DNA of 64,000 nucleotides from Hydra vulgaris (taxonomy: Eukaryota; Cnidaria; Hydrozoa; Anthoathecata; Hydridae), in contig NC_088921.1 in assembly GCF_038396675.1 (NCBI RefSeq), positions 41,243,501 through 41,307,500 on the forward strand, written 5' to 3'. A model generated the notes under the pieces. That model was not told where the DNA came from. It did no database searches and worked only from the letters and a program-made list of their open reading frames with translations. The position numbers and the translations under genes are program-made. Position 1 is the stretch's first letter; each line of letters begins with the position of its first letter. Shown one piece after another: positions 33,685-45,484 of this stretch.

Positions 33685-35091
33685 CAAAAATAAAAAAAAC
33701 GACAACGATTCCCAGGAAATTCTTTTAATTAATTCTAAAGTTAATAAAGTTACTAAAGAAGATAATGTGCTATTAGAAAAAAAAATATCAGAATACGAAA
33801 TTAAATAAACCCTATCACAAATGAAAAATAATAATTCACCAGGATCAGACGGCATAACGATAGAATACTATAAAATATTTTTCGACCTGATAAAAAATGA
33901 CCTTAAAGACACGTTAAATAACGTGTTGAATACTGGCGAAATGACGCCCTCACAAAAAGAAGCCTTAATTACATGTATTTACAAAAAAGGAAATAAAAAT
34001 GAAATCGGTAACTGGAGACCTATACCAATGTAGACTATAAAATTCTAACAAATACTTTAGCCAATAGATTAGACAAAGTTTTACCAAAAATTATAAATAG
34101 TAACTAAACAGCCTCGATCAAAAACCTAACTATAAATAACAATTTAAGTTACTCTAGAGATATTATCAGCATTTCTAATACTGATAAACTAGAAACATGT
34201 ATACTTTCCATAGACCAAGTGAAAGCTTTTGATAGAATAGATAGAACTTTTTTATTTAAAAGTCTTGAACACTTTGGTTTTGCAAAGGTTTTTATTTCTC
34301 ATATTAAGACAATCTATAATAAAATGCTAAAATCAAAATTAATGACTTTTTATCCGAAAATATAAATATCTTAAGGGGAGTACGACAAGGTTGCCCTTTA
34401 TCAATGATATTGTACATCATTCAGGCTGAAATATTTCCAACATGTATAAGATAAAATAAGGATATTAAGGGGATTATAACTGGAGGAGAAAAAACAAAAA
34501 TCCAGCAATACGCTGATAATACCAACTTCTACCTCTCGGGTGATAATTCGATAAAAATGGTAGGAAAAGCCTTAAAACTAAACAAAAAAGCCACAGGCGC
34601 TAAAATAAACCTAGCCAAATGCCAAGGAATGTGGTTAGGAGAAAATAGATTTAAAGATAAGGAACCATTACTAAGTTTTGAATGGGGGTATTATCCTTTA
34701 AGAGCCTCGGTATCACTTTCTCAGCTTTAGGCAGTTTCTCCTACTTCACCCACTGGAGTAACCGATTCTAGAAAATGGATAATACCCTAAAGAAATGGAG
34801 TAAACATAAACTTTCATTAAAAGAAAGGAAAATTATTATTAACTCTTTAATAATCACGCAAATAACACATCTAGCCTTTATAGTACCCCTCCCAAATGAT
34901 GGAGTTTTAAGCAAAATGGAAACAAAACTAAATAACTTTATATGGGGCAGGAAAATACCCAACCTGAACAAACAAACAACACAACAAAAAATAAAAATGG
35001 TGGAGTTGTAGTTGTAAGTCTAATAAACAAACTTAAGGCAATCTAAATGCAATGGGTCTCCAAATTACATAACCCAAGGTTGGAAGGCCCA

Positions 35092-35130
35092 GTACAATTA
35101 ATTTCAAAAGGTATTTGAAATTAATTGTAC
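35092..35130. repeat. Perfect 17-bp-stem hairpin inside LINE ORF2
   Basis: gtacaattaatttcaaa, loop aggta, then the exact reverse complement. Confidence 0.96.
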
Positions 35131-36172
35131 AGTAGTATGTCTAAAAAGCATAACAAAATTAAACAGGAAGGACAAAGTTATGACCATAACAAAGTACCCA
35201 ATTTCTTAGCAAAACGAAAAGATAAATATGAATATAAAAATATTACAATACTAACTATGTACAAACTCCTAAACAAACCAAAAAACCCTTTGAATCTAAG
35301 ATATAAAAAATGGTCATTGAGTGATTACAATTGTATGAAAATACTAAACGAAGATGACTGGAAACAATTCTTTTTAAAAACACGCAAAAGAAACACAAAT
35401 AAAAAAGCAAGTGATACACTATTTAAAATAGCACATTTTATACTACCAACAAATGAAAACATGTTTAATAGGAAATTAATAGTAGACAAAATATGCCCGC
35501 AATGCGGAGCTCAAGACGAAACTATAGAGCATATGATGTACAATTGCAATAAAACCAAATACGCCTTTAATACTTTTTGTTTTAGACATTCTTGATCAAC
35601 TTTACCCTTCTGAATACCCCCATCAAAATTCTCTTAAATTTTTATTATGTGGATATAGCGTAAAGAAACATGATAGAGAGTTTGGAAATATTTAACTTGA
35701 AACTCTCATGGTAGAAATTTTTTTTAACAGAATGAAGTCATATTATGATAAGAAAATGTTTAGTATAAAATTTTTACTCAAGAAATTTGATGATAAAGTT
35801 AAAAGTACATTAAAAAAAGAACTTCTAATAATAAAAACAAACAAGACACAAGATAATCACATTAATGAGATAAGAAACATTTTTAAAAATGGAAACCTTA
35901 ATCTGGTCGCTGATATAAAGAACTATTATAGGTAATCTTAACTTGCTCGAATTTCGTATTTTCGTTTTATTTCGCTTTTTCGTTTTATTCGAATTTTTTT
36001 TTTTTTTTTGATCACGAGATTAACCCTTCTAAGAGGGACGTCAATAAGACAAGTAGCTGGCTGACGGTAAAAAATACAATATATATTATATAACCTTTGA
36101 CGCGGTGTTACTCACTCGCGAATTGCTTCCAGAGTAGTATATTAATTAGGTAATCTAATTAATAGTACTAAC

Positions 36173-36690
36173 TGCACATTCTTACATCAGTGCAAAATCT
36201 CTCTGCTTTCTCTATGCCATCTTTCTAACTCGGCTTCTTCTGACTTTCACTCTATTATCTTTCGTACTTCTTAAACTCACTTACTCTTGGTCTGCGAAGC
36301 GGGTTATGATGCTGTTTATATTAAGTTATACTGTTATATTATAAGTATGTATATATATATACATATATATTTTAAAATATATAAGCCATAATCGCACATT
36401 CTAACATCTAGTGCAATATCTGTCCGCTTTCTCTATGCTATCTTTCTAACTCGACTTCTTCTGACTTTCACTCTAATTCTTTGTTCTTCTCAAAATCACT
36501 TACACTTGGTCTGCAAAGCGGGATACAATACACTTTAATGAGCTGAATTTGTCTTTGTAGGCCATGGTAATGTGGCCTCTATATCGCAACTAGCCGGAGG
36601 AGGATAAACCACAATACCTATATATATTACTTACTATACATTACCATCGCGGGCCTTGGTAATGTGACCTCTGTATGAAGGAGAATAAAC
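36173..36690. repeat. Diverged direct duplications
   Basis: A block of about 135 bp (starting gcacattctta-catc-agtgcaa, ending ttggtctgc-aagcggg) at about 36173-36308 recurs at 36394-36528. A second block (ggtaatgtggcctct...aggataaacca) at about 36566 recurs near 36657. This may be an unnamed non-autonomous element; there is no ORF. Confidence 0.7.
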
Positions 36691-36692
36691 CA

Positions 36693-36698
<6 letters not shown>

Positions 36699-36777
<79 letters not shown>
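36699..36777. repeat. (AT)n microsatellite
   Basis: AT dinucleotide tract, about 80 bp. Confidence 0.96.
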
Positions 36778-36781
<4 letters not shown>

Positions 36782-37063
36782 AAAAATTTTTTATATATAA
36801 AAAAAAGTTTCGATAAATATCAAATGCAACGTTAAGCAATCTTAGGTTGAATCAACGTAAAATAATTAATCTTTTATTCTTGTTGGCAATTTCGCATTTG
36901 TAACCAAAATGATATAAAAATAACGTTCCCTACCGATGTTGTGTCAACAGAACTTCTAACATTGTTCTAACGTTTTATCAACGTATTACTTGTTATAAAA
37001 TTATGAAATTCGAAAATGTACAAATTTTCCTGCCGGCTCAAAATCTCTACACCAGAAACATCG

Positions 37064-37291
37064 AATAAATGATTGCTTAATCCGAACCTGATCGTTATTA
37101 AAAAGAAAAGATTATCTCGCGTGAAAAATCAACGATATGTTCTCTTTATTTACATTGAGGTGTTGTTCCACAAAAACAATTTTTGTGGAACAACACCTCA
37201 CTATAAATAAAAAGAACATACCGTTGATTTTTCACGCGAGAAAATCTTTTCTTCTTAATAACGATCAGGTTTGGATTCTATCATTTATTTT
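37064..37291. mobile_element. Foldback element, about 96-bp near-identical arms, 3-nt loop
   Basis: 37081-37176 and 37180-37275 are reverse complements at over 90% identity around a caa loop. Weaker complementarity extends to the outer ends given. It could be a MITE or a product of inverted duplication. Confidence 0.85.
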
Positions 37292-37439
37292 ATGTTTCTA
37301 AAATCTTTAAGAAATTTAAACAACTTTTTTTTAGATGTATGAACAGTACTCATCTAAAGTGCCATTGTTTGCTGAAAATACGGCAATTTATTCTTGTCTT
37401 GATAAGAAGCCAACACAACAGGATCTCACTTCTAATACA

Positions 37440-37960
37440 GCATGGAGTTCTTAGTGGCTCTTTACTGTGCTTGCCATTTTCTTACTCAGGATTCTATTCT
37501 TTATTTTTATAAATCTCTAATCCGTCCTTATATGGAATACTGTTACCATATCTGAGGCGGATTTTCAAATGATAGCCTTTCTCTTTTAGACGACGTGCAA
37601 AAACGCAGTGTAATTTTAGTTGAACCCGCTTTTGCAGCCAATTTTCAACCATTGTCATATCGTCGTAATGTTGCTTCTCTTTCTCTTTTCTATAAATCCT
37701 TTAATGGGCGCTGCTTTGAAGAGCTAGCGTCTCTTGTGCCATCTACTAAAATTCATTCTCGTATCACTAGTCATTCAACCAAGACTCATCCTTTTACTGT
37801 GACTGTTCTTAAGTGCCCCGAAAATTTTTATTCGTCTAACTTTTTTCCTCGAACATAATTTCTGAGGAATTCGCTCCATTCATCTTGTTTTCCTGTTTCA
37901 TATAGTTTGCAATCTTTTAAATCGTCTGTTAATTGTTATTTTGCTCTATAAACTTTATCT
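37440..37960 (+). pseudogene. LINE ORF2 C-terminal fragment (Jockey/I/CR1 group)
   Basis: Reads SILYFYKSLIRPYMEYCYHI, then a stop in place of W, then LDDVQKRSVILV, PLSYRRNVASLSLFYKSFNG and NFYSSNFFPRT, the standard order of the C-terminal part of non-L1 LINE ORF2s. It is sense, 5'-truncated, with a stop and a short tail before the AT tract. Confidence 0.8.
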
Positions 37961-38023
37961 TTTCTTTTCCAGTAACTTCCTACTCTAATGTGGTTGCTTG
38001 CAGCTTTTTTGGAAGTAAAGATG

Positions 38024-38173
<150 letters not shown>

Positions 38174-40389
38174 GCGTATTATGGCCTTGAAACAAATAAA
38201 AAAATAAACAAGTTATGGTCTTTTTGGCCTTAAACCAATTAATAATATTTCGAGTGTTTTTCCACTGATTCAATTGTTGGATATTTCTTAGGTTTGTGTT
38301 AATTTTAGAAGGAATATCTTGGTTCTCTCAACATCATTTTTAGTATTGGATGCCGCATTATGTTGGTTTGTCGAAATTTTCATGACTTTTCAAAAAATGT
38401 TTATTATCTATGTTTATTTTACTTTTTATTTTTGTGTTAGATAATTTTTCACAAACTGAAGTTTGTGAAAAATTCGTGAAAATCAGGTTTGTGATTTTCA
38501 TCACAAACTTTTTACCTTGTAGCATATAATAAGTTTCATTCCAAAACAGTATTCAGCAACTAGATCGATAGTTTTTTAGGATTCGCGCATGCGTATGGGA
38601 GATATTAGGATTTATTTGTTTTTTGGGCAAAAACGTTACTTTTGGAACATCGCTTCCTTTTTACTTTACAAAAAAAAATAGCCTTACGAAAAAAAAATTA
38701 TTTTAAAAATTCCAGTCGCAATTGGTTTACTATATAATAGTAATTTGATTGATGCAAGCCGTAAACACCATAACAAAAAGAAATAACCATTAAAAAATTG
38801 AAAAAAAATTTTAAAAAAACCTTATATTTTCAATAGGAGTTTCTCTGTGACAAGGCCAGATGGGTTTCTTTGAGTATCCGCGTTCTTTATATTTATTTTT
38901 ATTATTTATTTCTTAACGATATCTTAACTTGTTAACTTTTCTTTTTTTAAATATTTGTATCTGTATCATAAATATTGTAATAAAGAACAAACAAAAAAAA
39001 AACTGTTCCCAGTCAGACTTTTTTTCATAAGTTGCCGTTTTTCAGGAACTTTTTTCTAGACTGTTTTCTGAAATAAAGGCTTTTGAGTAGGGAATTTTAT
39101 TGCGATTGTAAATATTTTTCATTTAAATGCATTGGATTCCTTAATATATTTCATTTCCTAAAAGGTTCCAACCACTTCTGTAGCTTATTTATTTCCAAAG
39201 ATATACGCGTTTTAATATTTTCAATTCACAGACTTTTTATGAAATATTTTCTTTTTAGTTTTTTGTTATATTTTTGGCACCGAAAAAAAAAATTTTTTAT
39301 AACTTATTTCTTGCGTAATTTATTTCTTTGTTTTTTATAATTTATTTTCTTACTTAACTTATTTTTTTGTTTTTTATAATCTATTTTCTTGCGTAAAAAC
39401 TTACCGCGTTAAACAAACTTTTAATAAAATTTTTTTAGAAATTAAATCGTAAATCAAAATTACTTGAACAATTTATAAATATAATTTTTTTTATCAGTAG
39501 AATATGTTTTAAACTTTTTTAACATAACTTAAATTTTTATATGGTTTAATTTATAATACATTAGGCGTAAAAAAATTTGAGGAGAAATACTAATTTAAAT
39601 TAACTTTTATTTGAACTTTCTTCAACAACTTATCCAGTGAAAAACGTTTACCCATATAAAACTGGCCGAAAACGTCGAAATACGTACAAAATAAGGATAA
39701 AGCTAAAATTTATTTTTACACAAATAAAAAAAATGTTAGCCAATGATTTGTTAATAATTTTAGTATTATCATTGATTCAAAAAGAAATTTAGCCGCTTAG
39801 AGTCTGTTCTTTAGACTAATTTATTATTTTCCCCACCTATGATAATATAAGAGCTTTTCTTTTTTTAAATAGGGTTAGGGTTTTATTTTATAATTTTAAT
39901 TTATAATTTTAGGGTTTTGAATTTTTTAGAAAATAATGAATGAAAAACTCGTTGAATTGTTTTATTTGATTGTGTACCTAAATTAACAGATTTAGTCAAC
40001 AGAATACTTAAATGGACTATCTTGTATTTCAAGTTGCAAAATATGCCTTAAATGTTTTAAAAGATGTCTTAAATCATTGTCTTAAAAAAATAATCGTACA
40101 ATTAACGTACTCAAATTTGTCTATATGATGCAATTTATTTGAACTCAGAAATTTAGATTTTTAAAATTCATTTAAAACTTCGCGGACATCATATCGGTAA
40201 GTTTGCTGAAAAAAAGTTTTTATTATCAAACTGCAATTCAAACTTCAGAGTATGCTACCCTAAGATAAGAGTAACCTACTGTTAGAAAAAATTAGGGGAT
40301 AGCGGACAGCTTTGAATGTTTCTCTAAGTTTTTACTAAAGTTTTAAAAAATTTGACCGCCCTTTTCTAACAGTACAAACACACAGATAA

Positions 40390-40390
<1 letters not shown>

Positions 40391-40421
<31 letters not shown>
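40391..40421. repeat. (TG)n microsatellite
   Basis: About 14 TG units, then cgtgcg. Confidence 0.93.
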
Positions 40422-40424
<3 letters not shown>

Positions 40425-40572
40425 CGTACTGAGTCATCAAACAATTTTATACAAAACTTGCCTTGGCTATTCCGTTTATAAATTAGACAGAATTGTCTGA
40501 CTTATTTAATAAAGTACACCAGCAAGAAGGTAACCCATAAGACTTTGAACTCCATTAGTGAGCCGTCATGTT

Positions 40573-40716
40573 GCCTAATGTTAGCCCTCCATTTCTGAAT
40601 TCTTACCTTTACTTAATAGGCCGTTCATGTAGAAGTAATATTAACTTAACCTAACGTTAGCCCTCCAATTCTGGATTCTTTACTTTATTTGATAGGCAGT
40701 TTATGTAAAAGTAATC
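40573..40716. repeat. Diverged tandem duplication, about 80-bp period
   Basis: gttagccctccatttctgaa at about 40580 recurs as gttagccctccaattctgga at about 40660. The following 40 bp (tt-tactt-ataggc-gtt-atgta-aagtaat) also repeat. Confidence 0.8.
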
Positions 40717-40999
40717 GTAATTTTGCATAAAGCCTTTTTTTTGTTATTTTTAATTTTATTATTTATAATAATGTGTAATAAAGCATAAAGATAAAATTAT
40801 TGATAATATAAAAATATCTTTAAATTAAACAAAATTGGCACATACAAACATATCAAATATGATTTATACCATTTATAAAGAAAAAAACCACTGTAAATGC
40901 AGTAAAAACAAATTATTGGAACATAATAATAAAAGAAATAAGATAAATACATACTACAGCATAATTCTAAATTTTCATTAAATAAAAGTACCTCACAAT

Positions 41000-41710
41000 C
41001 CTAGCTAAAAAGAATAAGATCACCTTGTTCAAAATCAATTAATAAAGGAAATGACCATATTTCATCAGGTTCGTTATTATACTTAACAAGGTATGTGGTT
41101 CATTTAGCATTTAATAGATCAATTTGTACCACTTGCTCACGTTCCCAAAATACCTTATAAGAATCTTCTTCTGTACAAAATCAGATGGATTGTTAATAAA
41201 TTTTCGATAAATTTTTTTTTTTTTTGTTGCTCTATCGGTTTGTTTAATCCTGGATCCTGAATTTTTTCCATTAATTCTTTTTTTTTGCTTTCAACAGTTG
41301 CATCACGTGTTATACGAGGCTTTAAATTATTACTTATATTAATTAAAGATTGTTCGTTTGGTGTTAAATTTATTTGAATGAAAATAAGGAGATTTTGACA
41401 TAATTCTCCGAAGACAAGTTTATTCTTTTGCTTCCTTCTTTGAGTCTTTGTTTTACAAAAAAATTTTTTGTCACATTCGACACCTAAGATTATGCGATAA
41501 AAGTTCAGAAAAGAGTACTTTGCTTTTAATAACTCTTCTATATTATCTTCAAACAAATCTTTAAAATCTATTAGGTATGTAAAATAACCCATTTTTAAAT
41601 CATAGATTCCATTTTCCTTTTTAAAATTTTAATTTCTAGTTTAAGCATTTTGTTTTCGCTTATTAGTATTGTTTCTATAGGAACTTCAGATGCATTCACT
41701 GTATTATGAG
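41000..41710 (-). pseudogene. Unrecognised coding relic with Tudor-like C-terminal block
   Basis: From the 5' end on the minus strand: a short helical block (ISENKMLKLEIKILKRK, about 41670-41620), then after a stop a 145-residue open frame (41592-41155), basic and helical, with no family I know. After a frameshift, a block reads VQIDLLNAK, stop, then TYLVKYNNEPDEIWSFPLLI and DFEQGDL (41105-41030). The last block resembles Tudor/chromo-like folds (V.Y.NE.DE.W.FPL..D...GDL); this is inference. Likely a transposon gene or a decayed multicopy gene. Confidence 0.4.
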
Positions 41711-42099
41711 GAAAATTTGCCACGGTGGAAAAAAGGCTACATCTAACAACTTTTAATAATAATTTTTCATCGTTTCTTTAATTTTCTGATAGCGTCAACT
41801 AATCTATTCTTCTTTTTGGTTAAAGCTTTCTTGCTGCAAAACAGTTTAACATTTGAAATCCACACAACATCTACAATATATATCATCATAAGATGTATTA
41901 TATTGTAGTCTATATACATTTTAGATGTATTATATATATCATCAGTTTTGTTTATTTATTCAAAATAATATATTCTTTCAACTTTTCTTTTCTCATATTA
42001 TTAAACTTAAGGACGCTTTAAAAAATTACATTGCAAAAAACTTGTAAATACGTCTAATCATACAAGTGGTCTAAAACTTATTCACAGTACTGTATATAT

Positions 42100-42133
42100 T
42101 GCTTTATATATGTATATATATACATACATTTAT

Positions 42134-42217
<84 letters not shown>
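42100..42217. repeat. (AT)n microsatellite
   Basis: AT/ATGT-rich tract, uninterrupted over the last 60 bp. Confidence 0.93.
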
Positions 42218-42219
<2 letters not shown>

Positions 42220-42290
42220 TGATTTTAATAAAAAGGCAGCGTATAACTATTTTTTAAATATATTTTAGATATAATAATATATTAACGATA

Positions 42291-42322
42291 TTTCGTTGAC
42301 CTATTGTGGTCAGCGTCATCAG
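42291..42322 (-). other. Hammerhead-ribozyme-like core motif, second copy
   Basis: Minus strand: CTGATGA (42322-42316), CGC, a perfect 5-bp stem TGACC/GGTCA with a 6-nt loop, AC, then GAAA (42294-42291). Same order and same position relative to an (AT)n tract as the 10227-10253 motif, but different stem sequence. The base of stem II is mismatched, so catalysis is uncertain. Confidence 0.35.
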
Positions 42323-42329
42323 GTAATGA

Positions 42330-43228
42330 AAAAAACGAGAACCCCTAGAGATAAATAAAGCAAGATTTCGACACGAGATAGGTATTGAGCAAACTGTTCT
42401 AAATAGAGATGAGGTATATGCATACACATAAACACAAAAAACACACACATAGACACACATGCAAGTTGTAAAAAAAGTAAATTGTAAGTTATAAATAAAA
42501 CTTACTGATAAACTGGTAATTAAATTACTAATTGGTTAGCAACAACAACATCAACAACAAAAAATTTTTAGAATGCTACAAAGTAAAAATTTGTAATAAA
42601 ATCTCAGCCATATAAAAAACAAAATTCAACGTGTGTAAAAATTTTTAGTCTTGTTTTGATTGCACTCAAAAATATCTAAAGACGGGGGAAATTTAAAAAA
42701 TCTCCACTTGGAAAACAAAAAACCCTTTTAAACTACAAAAAAAAAAACAAAAAAAAAAAACTACAACTTATTCACATAATAAACAAATAGTTGCAAAATC
42801 TATTTTTATGTGGGGACGAAAGAGTTATTTTAATTTACTTATATTTAAACAAAAATAAAACATTTAAAATTAAATAAGTTTATCAATTCTAAAGCAAAAC
42901 ATCGTCCCTAAACGAATTATTGTAGTACATCCTTTTCTAACAAAAATAACATCTATATATACGTATATACTATTAATTTTCATGAGTAAGTTTGTATCTT
43001 TGACCTACTAAATTTTCAACCAACTGAATATTCAACCCACTGTACTTTCAATTTTATAACTACGCCTTTCCGGTATATATTTTGTATATTTTGTTTATAT
43101 ATTTTGTATATTTTTATATATTATATATTTTGTATTTGTAATTGTTATTGTAAATATTTTGTAATTGTTTATATATTATATATTTTGTATATTTTTTTGT
43201 TGGTTTGAATGCAAGCGAAATTTGATCA
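42330..43228. other. Non-coding low-complexity stretch
   Basis: AT- and A-rich sequence. Includes a patch at 43065-43200 where tatattttgtatatttt-like phrases recur. No gene seen. Confidence 0.55.
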
Positions 43229-43331
43229 ACCTTGGCGCAATGGTTAAAGCGTTGTCCTTTTGAATCTGGAGGTATAAGGTTTGATGAATGCTTGGAAAAC
43301 TTATTGATTGTTAATTAAAAAAAAAAGATCG
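43229..43331 (+). mobile_element. tRNA-like SINE head (degenerate)
   Basis: A-box-like tggcgcaatggttaaagc (43233-43250) and a decayed B-box (aaggtttgatgaatgc, 43276-43291) at tRNA spacing, followed by an A-rich run (43316-43327). Head differs from the SINE at 12729. Confidence 0.5.
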
Positions 43332-43370
43332 TAGTTTTTAAAAAAAAACCGTTAAAAACACAGACCAGAT

Positions 43371-43505
43371 AATCGGCTGAAAATTAATTTATCTGAAATC
43401 GGTTGAAAATGAAAATCTTTAAAATAGGTTTAAAAAATAAATCGGTCGAAAACGAAAACGTCATAAATCGGTTGAAAATAAAAGACTATAATCGGTTTAA
43501 AACAA
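43371..43505. repeat. Irregular repeats of aatcgg(t/c)tgaaaat motif
   Basis: At least five occurrences (about 43371, 43396, 43440, 43468, 43490) of an aatcggYYgaaaa-like word at 22-45 bp intervals. Confidence 0.65.
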
Positions 43506-43988
43506 TTTAGGCCTCAGTGGGTTATCTGAAAATTAGTTCCACTTTTTATTAGATGTTCTTTTAGTAGAACAACTTAGTAGGTCGAGATTTTTGTAGGTCT
43601 AACTATCTGACACGGTTTTTTGGTCAAAGTTTTTCAAAACCAAACGAAGTATTTTTTTTCCGCGATAAAATATCATGCTACAAAACTCCCTATTTTGAGG
43701 TTAGTAGGCAAAATTTTCACGGGGGTAAGTTGGCTCATGGCATTTACCACGGAAAAAAAAATATATTTTTATAAAATTACTTTTTTTTTTTTTCAATTTT
43801 TAACAATATTGAAAAAGTTTATTTTTACAAAAAAAAATGTTTAGGTTTTTTTTTTTATAGATAAAAAGTGGGCTACTGTTTTGGCTGTTATACGCACTTA
43901 TATTTGGTACCAGCTAAAAGTAATATTAGATTTCTGGCTTAAAATTGCTGCCAAAATAAATAGTAATTTTTTTTTTAATTTTGCACAT
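43506..43988. other. Non-coding stretch
   Basis: AT-rich with homopolymer runs. A 74-residue plus-strand open stretch (43620-43844) shows no recognisable domain. Confidence 0.45.
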
Positions 43989-44170
43989 AGTCGTCCATAA
44001 ATTACGTCACGTAATTTTCAACCGTTTTTGACCTCACACCCCTCTTCCTCCCCCTTCCCCCACCTTCCTCCCGTCACAAAATTGTACACTCTAGTCGCAA
44101 GTTTTGTATGGGTTGTCACAAAACTACAACTCCCCTTCCTTAGAGTGTGACGTAATTTATGGAGGACCCC
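43989..44170. mobile_element. 182-bp MITE with GTC(G/C)TCCATAAATTACGTCAC ends
   Basis: Left end AGTCGTCCATAAATTACGTC and reversed right end GGGTCCTCCATAAATTACGT form TIRs of about 25 bp around a C-rich middle. TA on both sides may be the duplication. Related at the tip to the MITE at 26800-27002. Confidence 0.78.
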
Positions 44171-44931
44171 TAAATAGTACATTAATAATCATTTTTATAG
44201 TTTGCGCCAACTTAGCTAACTTTTTTTTTTTTTAAGGTCCCCCAGAAGGGCCTCAAGAAATTTTTTTTCAAATGAACGCAATTAAAAGTGTTAGCTAAAT
44301 TCATAATCTGTAATATGGTACACCCCTATTAGTTCAGAAATTTTTTTCAAAATATCAATATTGAAATTTTTTTTAAAATATAAATATTTAAAAAATTAAT
44401 TTTTTAAATATTGATATTTTTAGTTCATAAAATATCTTTGAGATTTTTTTTTTAAATAAAATAAATAAAAAGTATGTAAAAATGTGCGTACTTTGGCCAT
44501 AATAGGATTTTGATATCCATAGCAATGCCATAGCAACGCATTTCTAAACAAGAAAATTTTAACTTGTTCAAGCTTCTAAACAGCATTATATTATTTATAC
44601 TTCAGCTTCTGCTTTATGTTTTTAATGGGGTCATGCTTCTTTTTGTAATCTAACAAACTTTTTCTTTATTTTTTGTATTTTTCTCAAAACGTCATTTTTA
44701 GCAAACGTATAAATTTCACGCAAATAACTAACCGTAATGCAAATAACTATCCGTAATATATAAGCAACAGAAAAAAAAGACAATTTTAAGATGTTAAGAA
44801 ACAAAAAAGTAATAAAATAATTAAAAAAAAGAATTTAAAAAAAAAAAAAGAAATGATTAAAATACAGTAAGAAAAATGACGAAATTTTCCATTTTTGGCT
44901 ATTAACTGAACGTATATTTGACGAGCTGCAA
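44171..44931. other. Non-coding AT-rich stretch upstream of Gypsy relic
   Basis: No LTR could be identified by eye. Several palindromic AT runs near 44340-44450. No gene seen. Confidence 0.5.
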
Positions 44932-45327
44932 GTGGCGCTCCTCATATTTCTTTTTGGCGGGGCGTTTGCTGTTTTTCAAGGTCTTCGTGATGAGATGAAA
45001 GAAGACTACAATGAAGTAAAAAATGCACTGACTACTGCCTTCTCTGCTTCTCCGCTAACAGTATACGAAGAGTTCGTAAATCGCCGTCTTAAAGAGAACG
45101 AATCCGTTGACGTATATCTCGCAGAATTAACAAGGCTGAGCAAGGTAATATCATCTCACATAAGTAAAGACTGGATAAGGTGCGCATTTATCCTTGGATT
45201 ACCTGACGAAGCAAGAAAACAACTACGAACTGTATGCTCAATATCAACAATGTCGCTGTACCAGATCGCTGAAAAATTAAAAAGTTTGGTAATCTTACGC
45301 CGTAAAGAATCGTGTTTTGTTAGTTAG
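44932..45327 (+). pseudogene. Gypsy Gag fragment
   Basis: 131-residue open frame with LFGGAFAVFQGL, LTTAFSASPLTVYEEFVNRR and SVDVYLAELTRLSKVI, the capsid-type retrotrans-gag block, ending before any zinc knuckle. A knuckle-like remnant (CYRCAYQ, CNEE-like) follows in broken frame near 45390-45450. Confidence 0.75.
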
Positions 45328-45484
45328 GTGAATCTTGTTGCCATTAGTCCAAGACAGGTTCCTCAAGGACGCGGAAAAAAGACCATAACGTGCTATCGTT
45401 GCGCATATCAGTCGAAACTGCAGCGAAGAAATTGAGAAGAAGAGGTGTTTTGTGTGTGGAATGGACAATCATCTGGTATAAAAA

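Larger units (their letters stand above)
32412..35934 (+). pseudogene. LINE ORF2 relic: APE endonuclease, reverse transcriptase, C-terminal Cys motif
   Basis: Starts MEKISFFTSNVNGLNNLSKR; QETHLD (about 32515) and SRLDRFYIS...LTDHYNAQV (33015-33110) are APE endonuclease motifs. RT blocks: SPGSDGITIEYYKIFF (33835), SIDQVKAFDRID (34208), GVRQGCPLS (about 34378), and YADN in place of YADD (34511). The thumb region KLSLKERKIIINSL follows (34808), then CPQCGAQDETIEHMMYNC (35497-35550), the Cys-His tail of L1-group LINEs. About ten stops or frameshifts, a 59-bp tandem duplication and two foldbacks make it inactive. Confidence 0.87.
30949..35940 (+). mobile_element. L1-like LINE, near full-length but broken
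   Basis: Contains an ORF1 region and an ORF2 with APE endonuclease, RT and a C-terminal Cys-rich motif, in that order. Stops and frameshifts are spread through both. Foldbacks mark the 5' junction. The 3' end is unclear; AT-rich sequence with a run of T's follows at 35990-36010. The inverted copy at 1-1975 is the same family. Clade L1/Tx1-like is inferred from two-ORF layout and motifs. Confidence 0.83.

Noticed and set aside
40391-40421. (TG)n tract as Z-DNA regulatory element
   Set aside because: No gene nearby and nothing beyond repeat content to support a function.
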